Below are positions 1 to 13,273 of a stretch of 64,000 nt of DNA, piece after piece (the first letter of the stretch is position 1; every line of letters begins with the position of its first letter). The notes beneath the pieces were generated by a model. That model did no database searches and had not been told where the DNA came from. It saw nothing but the letters and a program-made list of their open reading frames with translations. The translations under genes and the position numbers were made by a program. Source of the stretch: Holothuria scabra (Eukaryota > Echinodermata > Holothuroidea > Aspidochirotida > Holothuriidae); the NCBI GenBank assembly GCA_037179385.1, contig CM074180.1, positions 29,741,455-29,805,454 of the forward strand, written 5' to 3'.

Positions 1-115
1 CAAAATTGAAGCCCTCAAATATTGTGAAAGATACTTTAAAGTGAACTGATAAGAAAATTTTTAGATTCAACTGTTGATTTAAAATAAGTTTGGGGCGACT
101 GTTCTTGCACTTTAG
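1..115 (-). mobile_element. Family C MITE fragment (copy 1)
   Basis: The end sequence GATTTAAAATAAGTTTGGGG and CGACTGTTCTTGCACTTTAG matches the 5' terminus of family C read in reverse. The element runs off the window start. Confidence 0.45.
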
Positions 116-141
116 AAGTATTACTTCCCTTCTCCTTACAG

Positions 142-156
142 GTCATTGCCCTTCAG
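142..156 (+). other. Candidate 15-base microexon or acceptor site
   Basis: A very strong acceptor (acttcccttctccttacag) is followed after 15 bases (VIALQ in phase 0) by a donor CTTCAG|gtatgt. It may be a real microexon of the upstream part of the gene, or only a strong cryptic acceptor next to a family C element. Confidence 0.15.
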
Positions 157-235
157 GTATGTTTTGGGATCAAAAATAATAGTCTAAAGGAATTGGATGC
201 ACATGTTTTATGGCTGCTCACACCAGTTCATTAGA

Positions 236-486
236 CCACATGTTTGTTGCAATGGTAGGAGCAGCCGCCTCTCACGCGGAAGACCCGGGTTCTATTCCCA
301 GGTCTAGTCATACCAAAGACCCCAGAAATGGAACCTCCTGCCATTGTGCGTTATGCTCTGCATAAGGAATGGAGTGGGGAAAACAAGCCAGCGAGCCACA
401 ACTGGAAAAAAGGCAGTGGTTGGCTAGACATGAACCAATAGGTTGGAAACTGGGCTGTAAAACTCATCTAACTAAGTAACTAACTC
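236..486 (+). mobile_element. tRNA-derived SINE, near full length (copy 1)
   Basis: The head has a Pol III box B-like GGGTTCTATTCCC (288-300) after a tRNA-like arm. The shared body follows: CCAGAAATGGAACCTCCTGCC, then AAAACAAGCCAG and GAGCCACAACTGG, then AACCAATAGGTTGGAAACTG and GCTGTAAAACTC, ending in CTAACTAAGTAACTAAC. The same order is seen in the copy at 63411. Confidence 0.75.
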
Positions 487-1467
487 GCCAATTTATTTTC
501 AAAGGTTTCAATCAAGGTTGGAAAATCGTTTAATTCTTAGGAAGTGAGTTAGAATTTTCACATTATTCCATTTGTACTTTCATGTTCAAAATGTAAATTT
601 CTCCCCAATTGAAAAAATTTACCTTCAAGTTTTTAGATATTCAGGGGAATAATATCCTGCCCCCCCCCCCCCCCACCTTTTTCTGCTCATGGCATCAATT
701 AACAATTTGACATAACTAAGCAAATGTTTCGCAAGGTTACACCTTTTCAGTACATGGAAACATATGCTTAGATGCACTTGTCCATCACAGACATATTACC
801 TGTAATTCCTACCATTAGTTTAACAATTTTTGAAGGCACTTTAAAGTTGCAGACTAAATTGTGCAGCACTTTTGTAGTCATTCTGCTCCATTATGGAGAG
901 CAATTTTCCATTTTAAAATAAAGAGGTTCTTCAAGAAATAAAAACCTGCAGCACTTAATTGTTCAAATAGTGTACATCCCAATCATCGCTTTATTATATA
1001 ATTGCACGCTGGAAGAGAACATTAAAAAGTCAAGACATCATTGTTTTAATGAACATCAGTTCATTTTGTAAGTAGTTCGTTGGAAACATACAAGTCCATT
1101 AGGAACCCTCCCATCAGATCTAATAGCCACTACAGATGTAGTAATTTGGCTCTCTCCTGTTTGAGTGGTAAATTTGATGTGCTTAGCCTAGATCTGTGAA
1201 CAAACACCCTGAATACACAAATTCTGTTGTAGATGGACAAATGATCCATCATGTGAGACATGTAGGGAAGAGCATGTAGCAGTGTTGTACAGTGGAAGGA
1301 AGCCTCTTGCTTTTTGTTGACAATCAGATAGAATCAGGGTAAATAGAAAAGAGTTTGATGGACAGGAGAACTCGGGATGATGAGTATTGAACAGCTTCAA
1401 ATTGGAAGGGTCTTTTGGGAAAACACAGCCTGTCCATCAGGCTAAACTAACTTTGGCCCCCCTCCAG

Positions 1468-1509
1468 ATAGGTTGTGGTGTGAACTTCTTGGATCTAATA
1501 AGCCAGTGG
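1468..1509 (+). other. Candidate 42-base exon
   Basis: It is preceded by ctttggcccccctccag and followed by GTGG|gtaagtgg. It reads IGCGVNFLDLISQW in phase 0 at both ends, compatible with exon 23488-23687. The peptide does not remind me of KIF26. Confidence 0.15.
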
Positions 1510-3833
1510 GTAAGTGGTGTGGACAGCTGTTTCTGTAGAAGATACTTGGATTGGTTTGTGCATGGGGTTTGTGTTTGTAACAGTGGAAATGTAGACATTA
1601 AACTTGATTATACCTAGCCTGGGGGTTAAATCTTCAGTCCAAAAGGGAACAGTAAAATTGAAATAACAAGAAAGTGGAAAGCTTTAATTAGAGATAATTT
1701 TCTGTTGAACCATCAAAATGATTGATCCAGGTCAGTGTTTTTCAATTGTCTGTTGTGGCTTTTTAGATGTGATGGCTCTCACTGCATCACAAAAAATTAG
1801 GGAGGTTTAAGAGATACACAAAACCAATAATGTATGTTTAAGAGTAAGAGCCTGCAGTAAATGCTGAGTATATTCATTCATCATAAGCTTTTAGCTAGAC
1901 AAAAAAAAAAAATAAAGAGTAAAAACAGTAAGTTAAGAGTGGAGAGGCAAAAGTGGATTTGTGAAAATGAGAATGAAAATGAGAGATATAATGACTTCAT
2001 GGGGGGAAGGGAGGGGTACTTTGACATGACATATAAGCAGAGTTAAACTTCTGTTTGATCTTCCTACATGGGTTTTTCATTTGAAATTCTCCATAAGCTA
2101 AGCATGAAATTGTTGTTAAATGGAATATTCAGGTGCCAAATCAATATCTCATTTGGCTAAATTTATCAAAAGAGAAACCCAGCCAAAATAATCAGTATGG
2201 CAGCTCTTTCCCAAGGAGTAAATTTCTCACACGTTGATATTCATTTATCTTTTTCTTGCTCAAGAACAATTTGTTCACCCAAACTTTCAAAAATTCAAAT
2301 GATGCCACTTTCATAAATCTTCCTAGGCATAATAGTCTGAGGATATGAAGCTATTGCTGTTTACCTGGTGGGACTGAATGGGTTAAAGGATGGCTTTTTC
2401 ATGCCATGTTGGTGCATAATGATTTCCCTTAATGAATTTTGAAGAATTAAAACATGCTTATTTATTTCAAAGCTTGGAGTTTGTTGGTTTCCTTTATTTA
2501 AGCTTCCCCCAAAACAACACAACAATTCCTGTCAAGAATATTCATTATGAGTACAGACTCTGAAAAACTTCCTCATGGCATTATTTAAAAAAGTAGGGCA
2601 TCATGAGAGAGTCCCCCAAATTAAGAATACTAATAAAAAGTAATAATGAAAGATGGTACTGCTGTTCAATAAATTCAAGGTCATTACTGAAAGCTTCAAA
2701 CATTGAAGTCAAAATGATTCATTCCTCTCTTAAATATCTGATTTTAAGTATAAATATTTGCCATTAAAAATGCACCCCTCCTTATGATTACCGCAAACAC
2801 TTATACCCACTAAATTATTTCCACCCAATTTTGTGTCCTATTTTCTTTTGATATCATGATTTACAAGTCTTATTCATCATCATCTGAAGCTTTCTGTTTC
2901 TCTCTATGTGAAATAAAGACCATTTAATTGCTGCTCTAATATTCCCATGTGTATACGACATGATCTACTACTAGCACTCAACCATGAAAACATTGCTGAT
3001 AGTCAAAGGAAGCTTATGTCATGAATATTTATTACCTGGCAGAACTTTAAATCCAATCACAGTCACAGTTGATCAAGTTACTACTGGGCTGTTCCATTGC
3101 ACTATCTTCTTCAATGAATGGAGCTTATGAGTGTGTGTTTAATTTGTATGCTGTCATTATATTTCATACACACACAGCTGCAGTAACTATGCTTATGTGG
3201 AGTGAGTGTGAGGGATTATTTGTGGTGACCCCCTTTGTTTGGGTAAACTGAAGCGAAAATAGTTTTAATCACTAAGCAAGGTTAATTTTCTCCAAGTGGT
3301 CTTTCAGGATGGTGCCTGTTTGACTTGTTTTCAGCAGAGGTACTTACAGTTTGGAGTGCTTCACACATTTAAGGAGACTTCATGTTTGTTCTCTCTATGT
3401 GCTGATCTCAATGACTGGCAGCTCCAGTGTGAATGGAACAGTCCACAACTAGAATGGACACACTTTACATGACATCAGCCCGACTTCAATTCATTGAGAC
3501 TGTCTGTGTTGTTGTAGGAGGCCTCAAGTGGTATTTGTGACTTGCTTTACTTAGTTTCTGTAATGGTAGAGGCATTTATAGCATGGAAAGACAAGCACTT
3601 GTGTTGTGGTGATATGTCCAGCCTGTAATGAAAGATACATCTTGCAAGAAGGCAGGTACCCCAGGAAATATTTTTGCAAAAAATTGACTGAGGAATATTC
3701 TATGACTCTATGAGCATTGCATGGAATAGGCTGTGTGATGGTATGCACTGGAGAGTACTGACCATTGAAGCAGTGTGTCAAAACATTTGTACCCTTTAAA
3801 AATGATACCCATAGTACAGTTTGTTTGGTTCAG

Positions 3834-3923
3834 TTAGTGAAATCGATTGTTTGGAATACAAGGGAGGATTTACAGGTATCTAACCACACAATGGAATTTT
3901 ACATTCAACCTAAACCACTTGTG
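3834..3923 (+). other. Candidate 90-base exon
   Basis: It lies between gtttgtttggttcag and CTTGTG|gtaagtg, with 30 open codons in phase 0 at both ends, beginning LVKSIVWNTRED and ending FYIQPKPLV. The acceptor tract is moderate. No family is recognised. Confidence 0.15.
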
Positions 3924-4182
3924 GTAAGTGTGCCATTAATTAATTTATATACTGCAATTTCTCTGTGGTGTTATATTACTCGTAACCTTGAACTTCAACC
4001 CTAATCTTTGTGTTTTATGATTGCTTACTTTATTCCCAAATACTATGTTTAATCAAAGTTGATTACAGAGATCGTAATTGAGGTGCCGGTTAATCATGAA
4101 TTTAATGCAATGCTCCTTGAAATGTATCAAGAGTCATGGTAATCTCCAGAAGAAAAGAGCCTTGACATATAAAACTGTCTTT

Positions 4183-4226
4183 GGTTGTTTGTTTGTTTGT
4201 TTGTTTTTTTTATTATTATTATTATG
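4183..4226. repeat. (GTTT)n and (ATT)n microsatellite
   Basis: Five GTTT units, a T run, then five ATT units. Confidence 0.85.
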
Positions 4227-5889
4227 TGGTACTGAAGAGCATTTTGTCATAACACAACGCCATACATGTTCCCATAAACATTTTTCCTTTCGGAAACTGG
4301 TAAATGGATTACTATGACAATAAAATGATATTAATGTTTCAGTTGGTTTGGCCCCATAGTTCATAAAATGCTTTAATTTTCTGATGTGTTATTTATTTAA
4401 TGAACTAGAAAAGAAAAAAAAACACTCACCAGTTAACTCTCTTTTGAAATTTCTCTTTGAAATTTAGTGAAAGTTTTCATTTACAAGAATATTGGTTGAA
4501 TGGCAGTGGTATATCTGTATTTGTCACAGTTTGCTAATGAAGATTTCATTTGACACATCTATTTATAAAGGTTCTTCCCTTCCCCCTTCTCTACGTACCC
4601 TCCTCATCTGTTTCTTGTCCCCTCTTGTTTTTTTTACTAGTGCTAGTTATAAAATATGTACTTAAATAGGTAAACTGATTCCATTACAATAAATCTGGGC
4701 TGTTACTGAATATTCAAATATATTTCATACACCATCCAAGATACATCTTGGTTAATAAATGCCACACATATGGACGTTGCTGCTTTAAGAGTTTGTGCAC
4801 ATTACACTTGATTTTGATTCCCAGATGTGTGGCAGCTCATAAAAATTCACAGGAAAATGTCTCCCTTAATTGTCTTCGTACTTCACAAAATAAAGATGTA
4901 TTCATCCATGTTGCCATTCGTAATCTTATTTGTTGAAAGGGAAGATAATGAGTGCTGCATGTTTCCTGTTTGGAGAACTGATTTCATTCTTGCTCCCAGA
5001 GACAGTCTGGTGGATGCAAAGATGAAGAGATTGTTTTAATTGCTGTTTAATGAGGATGTCATCTCGATTACTACTGACAGTACTTGTTGTTCATGGAATG
5101 CCACAAGAAATGTTTATGGAGCCGTCTCCACCCCGTTTATAACTTCAGATATTGTTTATGAGACGATCGTATTGAATTGAATTGTGCTAGACAAATAGGT
5201 TTGTGACATTGAAAATGAAATGTGCCAAATTTGATTTCAGCAGTTGCTTCGCTCATGAGGAATTAAAAGTTTTTGCATGAAGTATGTCTCCAATTTTTAT
5301 CACACACATGCTTTATTAATAAACGAAGCTAGTGCCACTCTCTAAATGACATAACTGGTACCTGAAGAGTCTCCCAGAAGGAATTTTAATTCCAATTCAT
5401 TTTCTCATTTTTGTTCTGTACCTATTCATGTTGTAAACAGAGGCAGACTTCTAATGGAGTTGGCATGTGACATTTGATAATTTTTGAAAAGTTGTTAATT
5501 TTTATTGTAAACAATCTGAAATTGGAAGTAATATACTGTAAACTTATTGGATGGGAAGGATGTCATAGAAGAGGAAAGTTTGAGAGCTGTGTAGACTTAT
5601 GGGAAGAGATTTATTGCAGCAAACATGATATTGTATCTTAGTGTATAACTAGGTAAAAAAAGTTTTAAAATGTGTGTTGCAAACTTGAAGAGGGAATAAT
5701 AGTGGTGCAGAACATTTGCAGCGTTGAGATGTAATATTTGCACTTTATCCACTCAATGTAAAAAAGTAGGATCTATTTCATTCCTTGTTTGTTTCTTCCT
5801 ATCATTACAATTGAACAGATCATTGTAGAACAGTCACTTGCAATGAGTCCATCCCCCTCTAGTTTCCCCTATCGATATATGGTACTTAA

Positions 5890-6178
5890 AGGGACAATCC
5901 TCTCACCCCAAACTACACTTCTAGTATAGGGTAACAGAAACTCACAATTGGTTCAGCTTTTTGATTGACTGATAATTCAAACAATGCAGAGTATCAAATC
6001 TTATATTACACAGCACAAACTGTTCTGATAGTGTTTTGAATATAGTTTTTATATATTCACCCTGAAGCAATAAAATGAGATTGTGTATGGATGAGGTTGA
6101 ATTTCAGACAATTGTGGGAGAGGCTTAATTAAGAAGGTTAGGAGAATTGGTTGTGTTTGGGATGAGAAAATTGGGCCC
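5890..6178 (+). mobile_element. Family B TTAA-flanked MITE (copy 1)
   Basis: TTAA at 5886-5889 and 6179-6182 flanks a 289-base element that begins AGGGACAATCCTCTCACCCC and ends in the inverted form. The interior has TTTGATTGACTG, AATGCAGAGTATCAAA and GAAGCAATAAAATGAGATTG, which recur in every copy. It has no coding capacity. TTAA target duplication suggests mobilisation by a piggyBac-type transposase. Confidence 0.75.
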
Positions 6179-7261
6179 TTAAGTGAGTATACTTCTTTGA
6201 AACAGGACATTCCACAATAAATTGTGATGTTACTCAGATTTCATTAAAAAAAGTTGATGCTACAACTTCTTAGACAGGTGCCATACTTTTCGATGCTTTG
6301 TGACATTGTACAGTATGTCTCTAGCAAAAATGCCCTGGTCTCTCCCTAGCTGTTTCAACACAATGGGTTGAAGTCCATCTTTTGTCCATAAACATTTAGA
6401 AGTCGCCATTGAGTTAAACTGTTATGTAGAGAAATTCACTTAAATTCCACTGATATGTCTTCACAATTGGAATTTGTTTTGAGTTACTTTTACTGTATTG
6501 GCAAGTTACAGACATGTAATATATTAAGAGAATGTAAAGTGAATCAATTGCTGTTGAATTGGCATTATGGTTAGTACAGTTTAGCAGATACATTGCATGG
6601 TTGTACATAGCTCAACAAAGCGTAGAAAGAGCTTAGCCGTGCACCTAGCCACTTCTAATTTGTGAAACATAAGAACTTGGTTAATGCAAGCTTTAATTCT
6701 CACTCACTACCATTTTTTGCAGTATAACTGGAAGAAAATAAGTGTCTAGGTAGTTAGTAATACTGGGTACCCAAGGAAAACGGCTATGCTGACCTGGTCA
6801 ACAAATGTTTGTTCATTGCCATTTTTGCTGCACTTTGTGGTTTAGTTGCCTCGCAATCTGGCTACAACGTAGAAATGGACACGGATATTTTGAAGAGTTC
6901 GCTCTTAATAGTTCTTCATGAAATTAATGCTAGTAGTCCTTTAGTTCAAGGTGGTCACTGTAATGAAGCCCATGGTATTGTGGGCAAAGCTCAGTTGTGA
7001 ACTGTGTAAGCTTAATGTCCAGCTTTTGTGGCTGAAACATACCTCAGCTCTGCCCATATGCATAACAACATAGAGTATGATTTATCTAAGTTTATCAGCA
7101 TTTGAGTTGACATGATTATCTCATCAGACAGGATTGTCAAGCACTGTGTAAAGGAAATTTTCATTCAAGGCTGGTGGATTTGATAATACCCTGGGTCAAC
7201 ACCCTTATCTATCAACGGTAGTAACTGTAGTATTTTTAATGAGTTAACAACTTAAACTAAA

Positions 7262-8090
7262 CGGCAGCCATTTGTCACCTAAAACTGCAATTTGACCAGT
7301 AGTCTATACAAATTCTTAATTGGTGCTGTTTTTTGATTGACAAATAAAAAAAATGCAGATTAATTCATAAATACACAGACATGTACAGAAAAGTGTTCAT
7401 GTTCAGGCTTGGGGTAATCGTAATCGATTGCAATCGATTACACATTTTGAAGTAGTTGTAATCGCAATCGATTACTTTCGTGAAAATCGCAAAGTAATTG
7501 CAATCGTAATCGATTACAATGGCAAAGTAATTGCAATCGTGGTTTCATTTCTGATTACATTGAGCAATAGAGCAATGTCCATGGCCTTTTTTCCAGTTGT
7601 GGGCACTGGATTATTTTCCGTACTACATTGTTTATGTGGAAAGAAAATGAAATCACGATTGCAATCATGATTTGCAATGTAATTGCAATCGTAATCAATA
7701 ACTTTCAATTTTAGCTGTAATCGTAATCATAATCGCAATCGTAAAATATCAAGTAATCGCAATCGTAATGAGATGTAATCACCCCAAGCCTGTTCATGTT
7801 ACAATCATAGTTAACGTAAACCCCCCCCCCCCAAAGCTTGGCAGTGAAGCACCCAACTCGTTTATTGTCTACCTGGGTGTCATCTACTTTACTTGAGGTT
7901 GTTAAACAATTACCAACACCTGCAAATCTTGTAACAGGATTCTTATCTTATGTTAGGGTCTATACGCATCATGTACAGTATGTCCTGAAGCAATAAACTG
8001 TGATTGCTTTGAGATGAGGATGAGTTTAAGGCAGTTCTGGGAGAGACTAAAAGTAAGAGTGCTGAGAGAATTTAGACTCTCTGTGATCTT
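7262..8090 (+). mobile_element. Family B MITE remnant, split by other insertions (copy 2)
   Basis: The left half (7262-7395: AAACTGCAATTTG, CTTAATTGGTGCTG, TTGATTGACAA) and right half (7957-8090: CCTGAAGCAATAAACTGTGA, GATGAGGATGAG, CAGTTCTGGGAGAG) match family B in order. Between them lie a hAT-like MITE at 7404-7792 and about 160 bases of unrelated sequence with a C run. The termini are decayed. Confidence 0.5.
7404..7792. mobile_element. hAT-like MITE with AATCG-rich interior
   Basis: Inverted ends CAGGCTTGGGGTAATCG and its reverse form ...ATCACCCCAAGCCTG, flanked by a perfect 8-base duplication TTCATGTT (7396-7403 and 7793-7800). The 389-base interior is mostly variants of GCAATCGATTAC and GTAATCGCAATCG on both arms, with a short unrelated middle. 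An 8-bp duplication with CAGG termini is typical of hAT elements. Confidence 0.85.
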
Positions 8091-10045
8091 TTTGTGCTTA
8101 ACCAGAACAGGTAGTTTTATCATTGTAAGTGACTCATTACTCATATTGTTAAGGTGCAATACCATTGTTACCACTGGTAATTTGCATTAAGTTGAGTGCT
8201 GTGGAATACTTATATCACAACACTACTTATGTCTGTGTTTGGTTAAACATATCACCCCTGTTGTCTTCTGCTGCAGGGACTCTTGCCTTAGGACTTCTCC
8301 AGGTTATTGGTAGTGCCAGAGATAAATGAAAATAGATGAAGCAAGAAGTTCGTATAGTTTCATGTGATGCCCCGTAGGTATGGTGGGGAGGTTTTGGGGA
8401 AAAATTCACTGTAATTGGTATTTCATAAGTTTGTTTGAGCTGAAACAATTTTAATGACTTGTTAAATCAATGTTACCTAAAAAGTTTAATTATTAGTATA
8501 GACAGATGCCGATGGACAGTGGAAGGATTTGTGATATAACTGTGTACAAGGGCAACAGGATGGGAATCGAGGAAGAAAGGGAAGTTCATTGGTAACATAT
8601 GTTTTGAAAGTTGTTTAAGATATTCCTGATGGTTACTATTACCATAGTTTAGTCTTCACACCACATCTAATTGGGGTAGTTAAACAATGATTGATTTCTT
8701 GTCTAGAAACTTTTGAAGACTGAAAAGTCAATGTGTAAACCTGGGACAGTCAAGTTAACAGTGATCATATCCTATATTGTTAAGGTGTAATAACTAGTCC
8801 TGCCTTGTCTTGTGTAGAATCCTCTGCGATCATAGCATAAGTTCACCAGCCCAAATTTCTAGTGATTTTTACTTTAAATTTACTATGTAGGCCTATACAA
8901 CAATATTCTCCCTTTTGGTTCTACTTGTGTAGGCATTGTTGGCAGAAAGCCTGAGTGTAGTGAGTAGAGGTGACAGACTGGATGCAGAGCTGTTGTACTT
9001 GCTGGTTTACAAGTAACACTCCCATTGTTATCTACATCTATTGTGGTTCCTATTGTGTTTGGCTTCCTGGCTCTAATGCCTGTCTCTATCAATCTCAATG
9101 CTGTTATAACCACAGGTCTGTGTATCTTTAGTCGCCTTTCAAAGTCCAGACACCTTCAGGACCACAGTTTATATTTCTTGAGAAATAATATTTATACTTA
9201 TTGCTACTAAGGGCTTTGTCTCTACAAATATACACTTCGCTTGATATTGAATAGTGTAGGTGTGAATTATCCAATAGGTGGAATGTGCACCTACTGTGAT
9301 GTCGCCGATGGACACAATAGTGCTTAGATTGTCCGTCTCCAATATTGGCTTTCATATCACAAAATTGAACGTGGCAATCAAGTGAAGCATAAATATTGAG
9401 CTGTATTCTATTTAGGAAGTTGCACTTTTTTTTTGTCCAGCCACATTGCATTCAGAAAAGCGTCTGTTGTTCTAATTTGGTTGTCATAGTGATCATAATT
9501 AGTATATTCCGAGGCTTCTTTTTCTATACATCTTACAGTTTGGGCATCGATATACAGACTTTTTTAAGTCATACAGTTTGAATTAACTGTGACAATCGTG
9601 ATGTGGCCTAGTATGTAAAGTCAAATCTAGGATGACAAAGTGTTCAGTCAATGAACATAAGTGACAGAAATCGAATAGCAGTTCAAGGCACTTCCCTCTG
9701 TTTGTGCATCACAAGTGTCATAGATTGTCATTTTGAATATTACTTTTTGACTTTGCTTTGACAAAGTAAGTTGCTATATTAGAAAAAAGTGATGGTTTTA
9801 TCCCACATAACTCTGATGACTATTGTACATTTTAGTTGTAGATTCTTATCTGTGCCCTGCAGCTGTCTTATTTTGTAGATACTTAATAGCAATGGAAGTA
9901 GGTGAAGTTAATCAGATGACTGGTGAAAGCTTCAATATTGAGTTGGCTTGAAAATCACCACATAAATTTTTCGACTGCTGTTTTAAAATTGAAAGTTTTT
10001 TTTTCTCTCGGTTGGTTTTAATAAAAAAGTGATCTTGGTCTAGGT

Positions 10046-10272
10046 CAGGTTAGATGTAGTTTTACAACGTAGTTTTTCAAGCTGGCCACAGCCTTTATGA
10101 CAGTTGTGACTCACTGGCTTGTTTACCCTCCACCATTGCTTGTTCTGAGCACCAAGCAGAATGGCAGAAGGTTCCATTTTTAAAGTCTTCTACCATGACC
10201 CACCCAGGACTGGAACTCCCAACCTCCTGACTACAAGCTGGATGGTCTAACCACTTGACCATGCAGTCTGTA
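10046..10272 (-). mobile_element. tRNA-derived SINE (copy 2, reverse)
   Basis: Reads on the - strand: head with GGAGTTCCAGTCC as box B, then AAAATGGAACCTTCTGCC, then AACAAGCCAGTGAGTC. The GTTGGAAACTG part of the tail is mostly lost; TTGTAAAACTAC remains. Confidence 0.65.
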
Positions 10273-10754
10273 GTCATGATCCTGCAATGGTCCATGTGTT
10301 GGCTATTCACAGGCTTTGCTATGGCAGATATTTCAGATAATATGGTGTGCATTTTTCGAGTTATTAGTTTCACAGCTCTTTAGTCTTGGCTTCTTAAATA
10401 ATTTGCAAACAATGAAGCATATAAAATCCCAATAAAATTGGAAGAGTTTACAGTAAGCTCAACTTTTTCTGAGCTCTTGGGGGAACAAAAGAAAAATAGA
10501 ATCATCATACAAAATCATTTGCAGATTTGGTAACAGCAACTGCATTTTTATTTAAGTATTATCAAATATTTTATTTTGTACTTGACTTTAAGCAAATTTC
10601 CTTTGTCTCAAAGAAGAAATGACTTGTTGTATTGGCTTAGGCTTCTGTTTTTGTCCCATATAATTGTAGAAGTTGTATCTGGATGTACAGTATGAGCTCA
10701 GGAAGTTCCCTGACTTCAAGAAATTATAACCCAGCAGAAAATTCCCTATGAGAC

Positions 10755-10985
10755 CCTTTGTCCAAATTCCACCAACCAAAGGGTTTCAATGGGTTCCAAA
10801 TGATTCTAAATGGTTTTTTAAAGGGTTTTTAAAAGGGTTTGGTTTATACAAAGGGTAATTTAATATTTCCCATTGAGATTTGTCCAATTTCCATCAACAA
10901 CCAAAAGGAACCCTTTGGATGCAAAGGGTTTTTCCAAAGGGTACAATTTGAAAAGGTAATACCCCAAACGGTACCAAAGGGAATC
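10755..10985. repeat. Low-complexity region built on AAAGGGTTT / AACCCTTT words
   Basis: At least eight AAAGGG(T) words, plus AACCCTTTGG in the opposite sense next to GCAAAGGGTT (10910-10930), giving local hairpins. Open frames across it on both strands are a by-product. Confidence 0.6.
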
Positions 10986-13002
10986 TTCAGCTGGACAGTC
11001 TTTAGCAAGATTCTTAGGAAGTTTTTGACAGACGAAAAGTTTTGCCATGGACACTGGTTAAAATGGCCAAGGTGAAGAGTTTGTAGGCTGTTTGGAATAT
11101 TTTTACATATTTGTAGGTTTACTGCATGAACATACCTTAAAAAAATAGAAAAAGATAACATCATTATTCACCCAGATTTCCTCCTGATGTAAAGTTTTTC
11201 AAAAGGTAACCACCCCTTAGACCCTCCCTCTAGGCTTGGAATTGTGAATAGCAGTTTTGGGAAAAGACCTCTGCTTTTTTCATCAGGAAAGGAGTTGGTG
11301 ATAACTTGTCTGGAACGTGATCTAATTAAATTCTTAGTTTGATAACCTAGTGTAGTATTTGATTTAATGCTTACTTTCAAAACTTCTGTTTGTCACAAAA
11401 TTTACAAATAGATAGCAATGATAATCCTTTAAACTTTTCCTGCATTTCTTGTTCATAATGCCTAAACCTTACAATATTCCTGCTTTGATTTAGGGCATGT
11501 TTAGAGTGTTTTCTAATCTGCTAGTCATAATATACACAAGCCTTTTCCTTTTACAGGCATGAAAGAAATTAATTTGCTTTTTGTGTTATGACATGAACTT
11601 TCCCAGATTTCAATTTTGCTGAAAACAGTATGTACCGTAATTGCAGCTTGAACTCTACCAAAGAACCCAGTTTTGCAGAATCTCACAAGTATTTGAGAGC
11701 ATGCACGGCAATCTGGGGTGCCTGTTCGAATATATGTATAACATGTTATGTTTACATCTGCACAAATTGACTCATATATAGCCCCCATATGTACAGTAAA
11801 TGAGCTGTATGCCTCCCACAAAGTAGCAAATAGAATTGTTTGAAGAGTGAAATGTAAATGACCTTATGGTATTTGTCTCTTATCAGTGATATTATGTTAT
11901 TGCCCTACTGTATTGGTACAGTGGAACCCATGAAGTGGTTATCTCCATCAGATTATTGAATTCCAAAAGTAATGTAATTTTTTAACTTCTGTAGATAGTC
12001 TTCCTCCCATGAGTAGTTTCATTACGTCAGTGCATCATCCTTTTTTCATCCATTCTTTCCAGCTGTCCTGTCAATAAATTGGTGAAAACAACAGTTTGGA
12101 AAAGCTTGTGTTTTCTCAATCATCTACACGAATCTACCTCATGCCATTCATAAAAAAAAATCTGATAATTCTATTTTAATTTTATGACTGGGAAAAGTGC
12201 AATCTATGAACAGTTGAATCCATTCTTCATCAATTACCTCACTGATGAAGAGTGCCTCTTCATGGAACTTCCTGCTAACTAATCTAAAGAAAATTTCTCC
12301 TTTCAAATGTGTAAATGGGAGCCATAATTCACCCCCTTAATTTTTATCTGTCAGTCACAAGAGGAAAAGAGTTGGATCATCCTCACATAAAACTTTCTAG
12401 AGGCCATTTTACTCAGAACAAACTAAAAATTGTTGATGGAACAATTTTGACCCCATCCTACTTCTGTCCCCTTCTAGATCTCAGATTTGAAAATAACATA
12501 TGAACTGAGAAGTGATGAGCAATGAAATGTGATTGTTCACAAAAAAAAAAAAAAAAATCTTGAAGGAGTTTTGTACCAACTGAGGTGGTACCATGTGTTT
12601 TGCACTGCTGATTTTATTACTATGTGAGAGTGTTTAAATTCCCTATTGGGTGGAGGCAGGGGATACTGTCTTTCTTCTGTCACCAAGTGTCAGTTTTAGG
12701 GAGGAAAGAAATAAACATAACAAACAGGATTTGAAACTGTAATTATTTTAAAGTATTATGCTAAGAGAGGACTTTGTTGAAAGATTACCTTGCCTTTTAT
12801 TTTCTTATCTGCTTTGTGTCATATTTGTGTGAGTGACAGTTTGGAAAATGAGAAAATTCAGGTGGTATTTATGGATGGCAAATAATAAATGTCATGAGTT
12901 AGATATGCCATTGTGATTTCTTTATTTACATTTTTGACAAATTTTCATGGAAAAATGACTGAGTCCAAATTTCATGAAAAACATGTTTTATTACTCCCAG
13001 AA

Positions 13003-13273
13003 CAGGGTTGTAGCTGCGGTGGGTGGCCCTGGGCAGCCACACCCAGCACTCAATTCTCCAGGCAATTCTCCAGGCAAATGCACGTCTTCCTGCCCACCAC
13101 ATATCTGCCCACAGAGACATAAAACTAGCCCCAAATTTACTCCCGAGAGTGAAATGTAGGAAAAATGAAAAATTAATGGCTGGAAAATGGGGTAAATGCC
13201 ATGGGATAGGGTGAGTCACTTTTGCCAGATCAGGCAATTACCCAGCACTCAAATTTGGCTAGCTACAGTCCTG
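13003..13273. mobile_element. hAT-like MITE, 271 bases
   Basis: Ends CAGGGTTGTAGCT and AGCTACAGTCCTG are inverted. Flanks TCCCAGAA (12995-13002) and TCCCAGGA (13274-13281) match at 7 of 8 positions. The interior is GC-richer than its surroundings, has a duplicated CAATTCTCCAGG, and produces spurious open frames on both strands. Confidence 0.75.

Noticed and set aside
6809..7000. Open frame that looks like a signal peptide plus short secreted protein (FIAIFAALCGLVASQSGY)
   Set aside because: It has no ATG at the proposed start (it begins at TTG), an overlapping ATG frame is also open, and nothing supports transcription.
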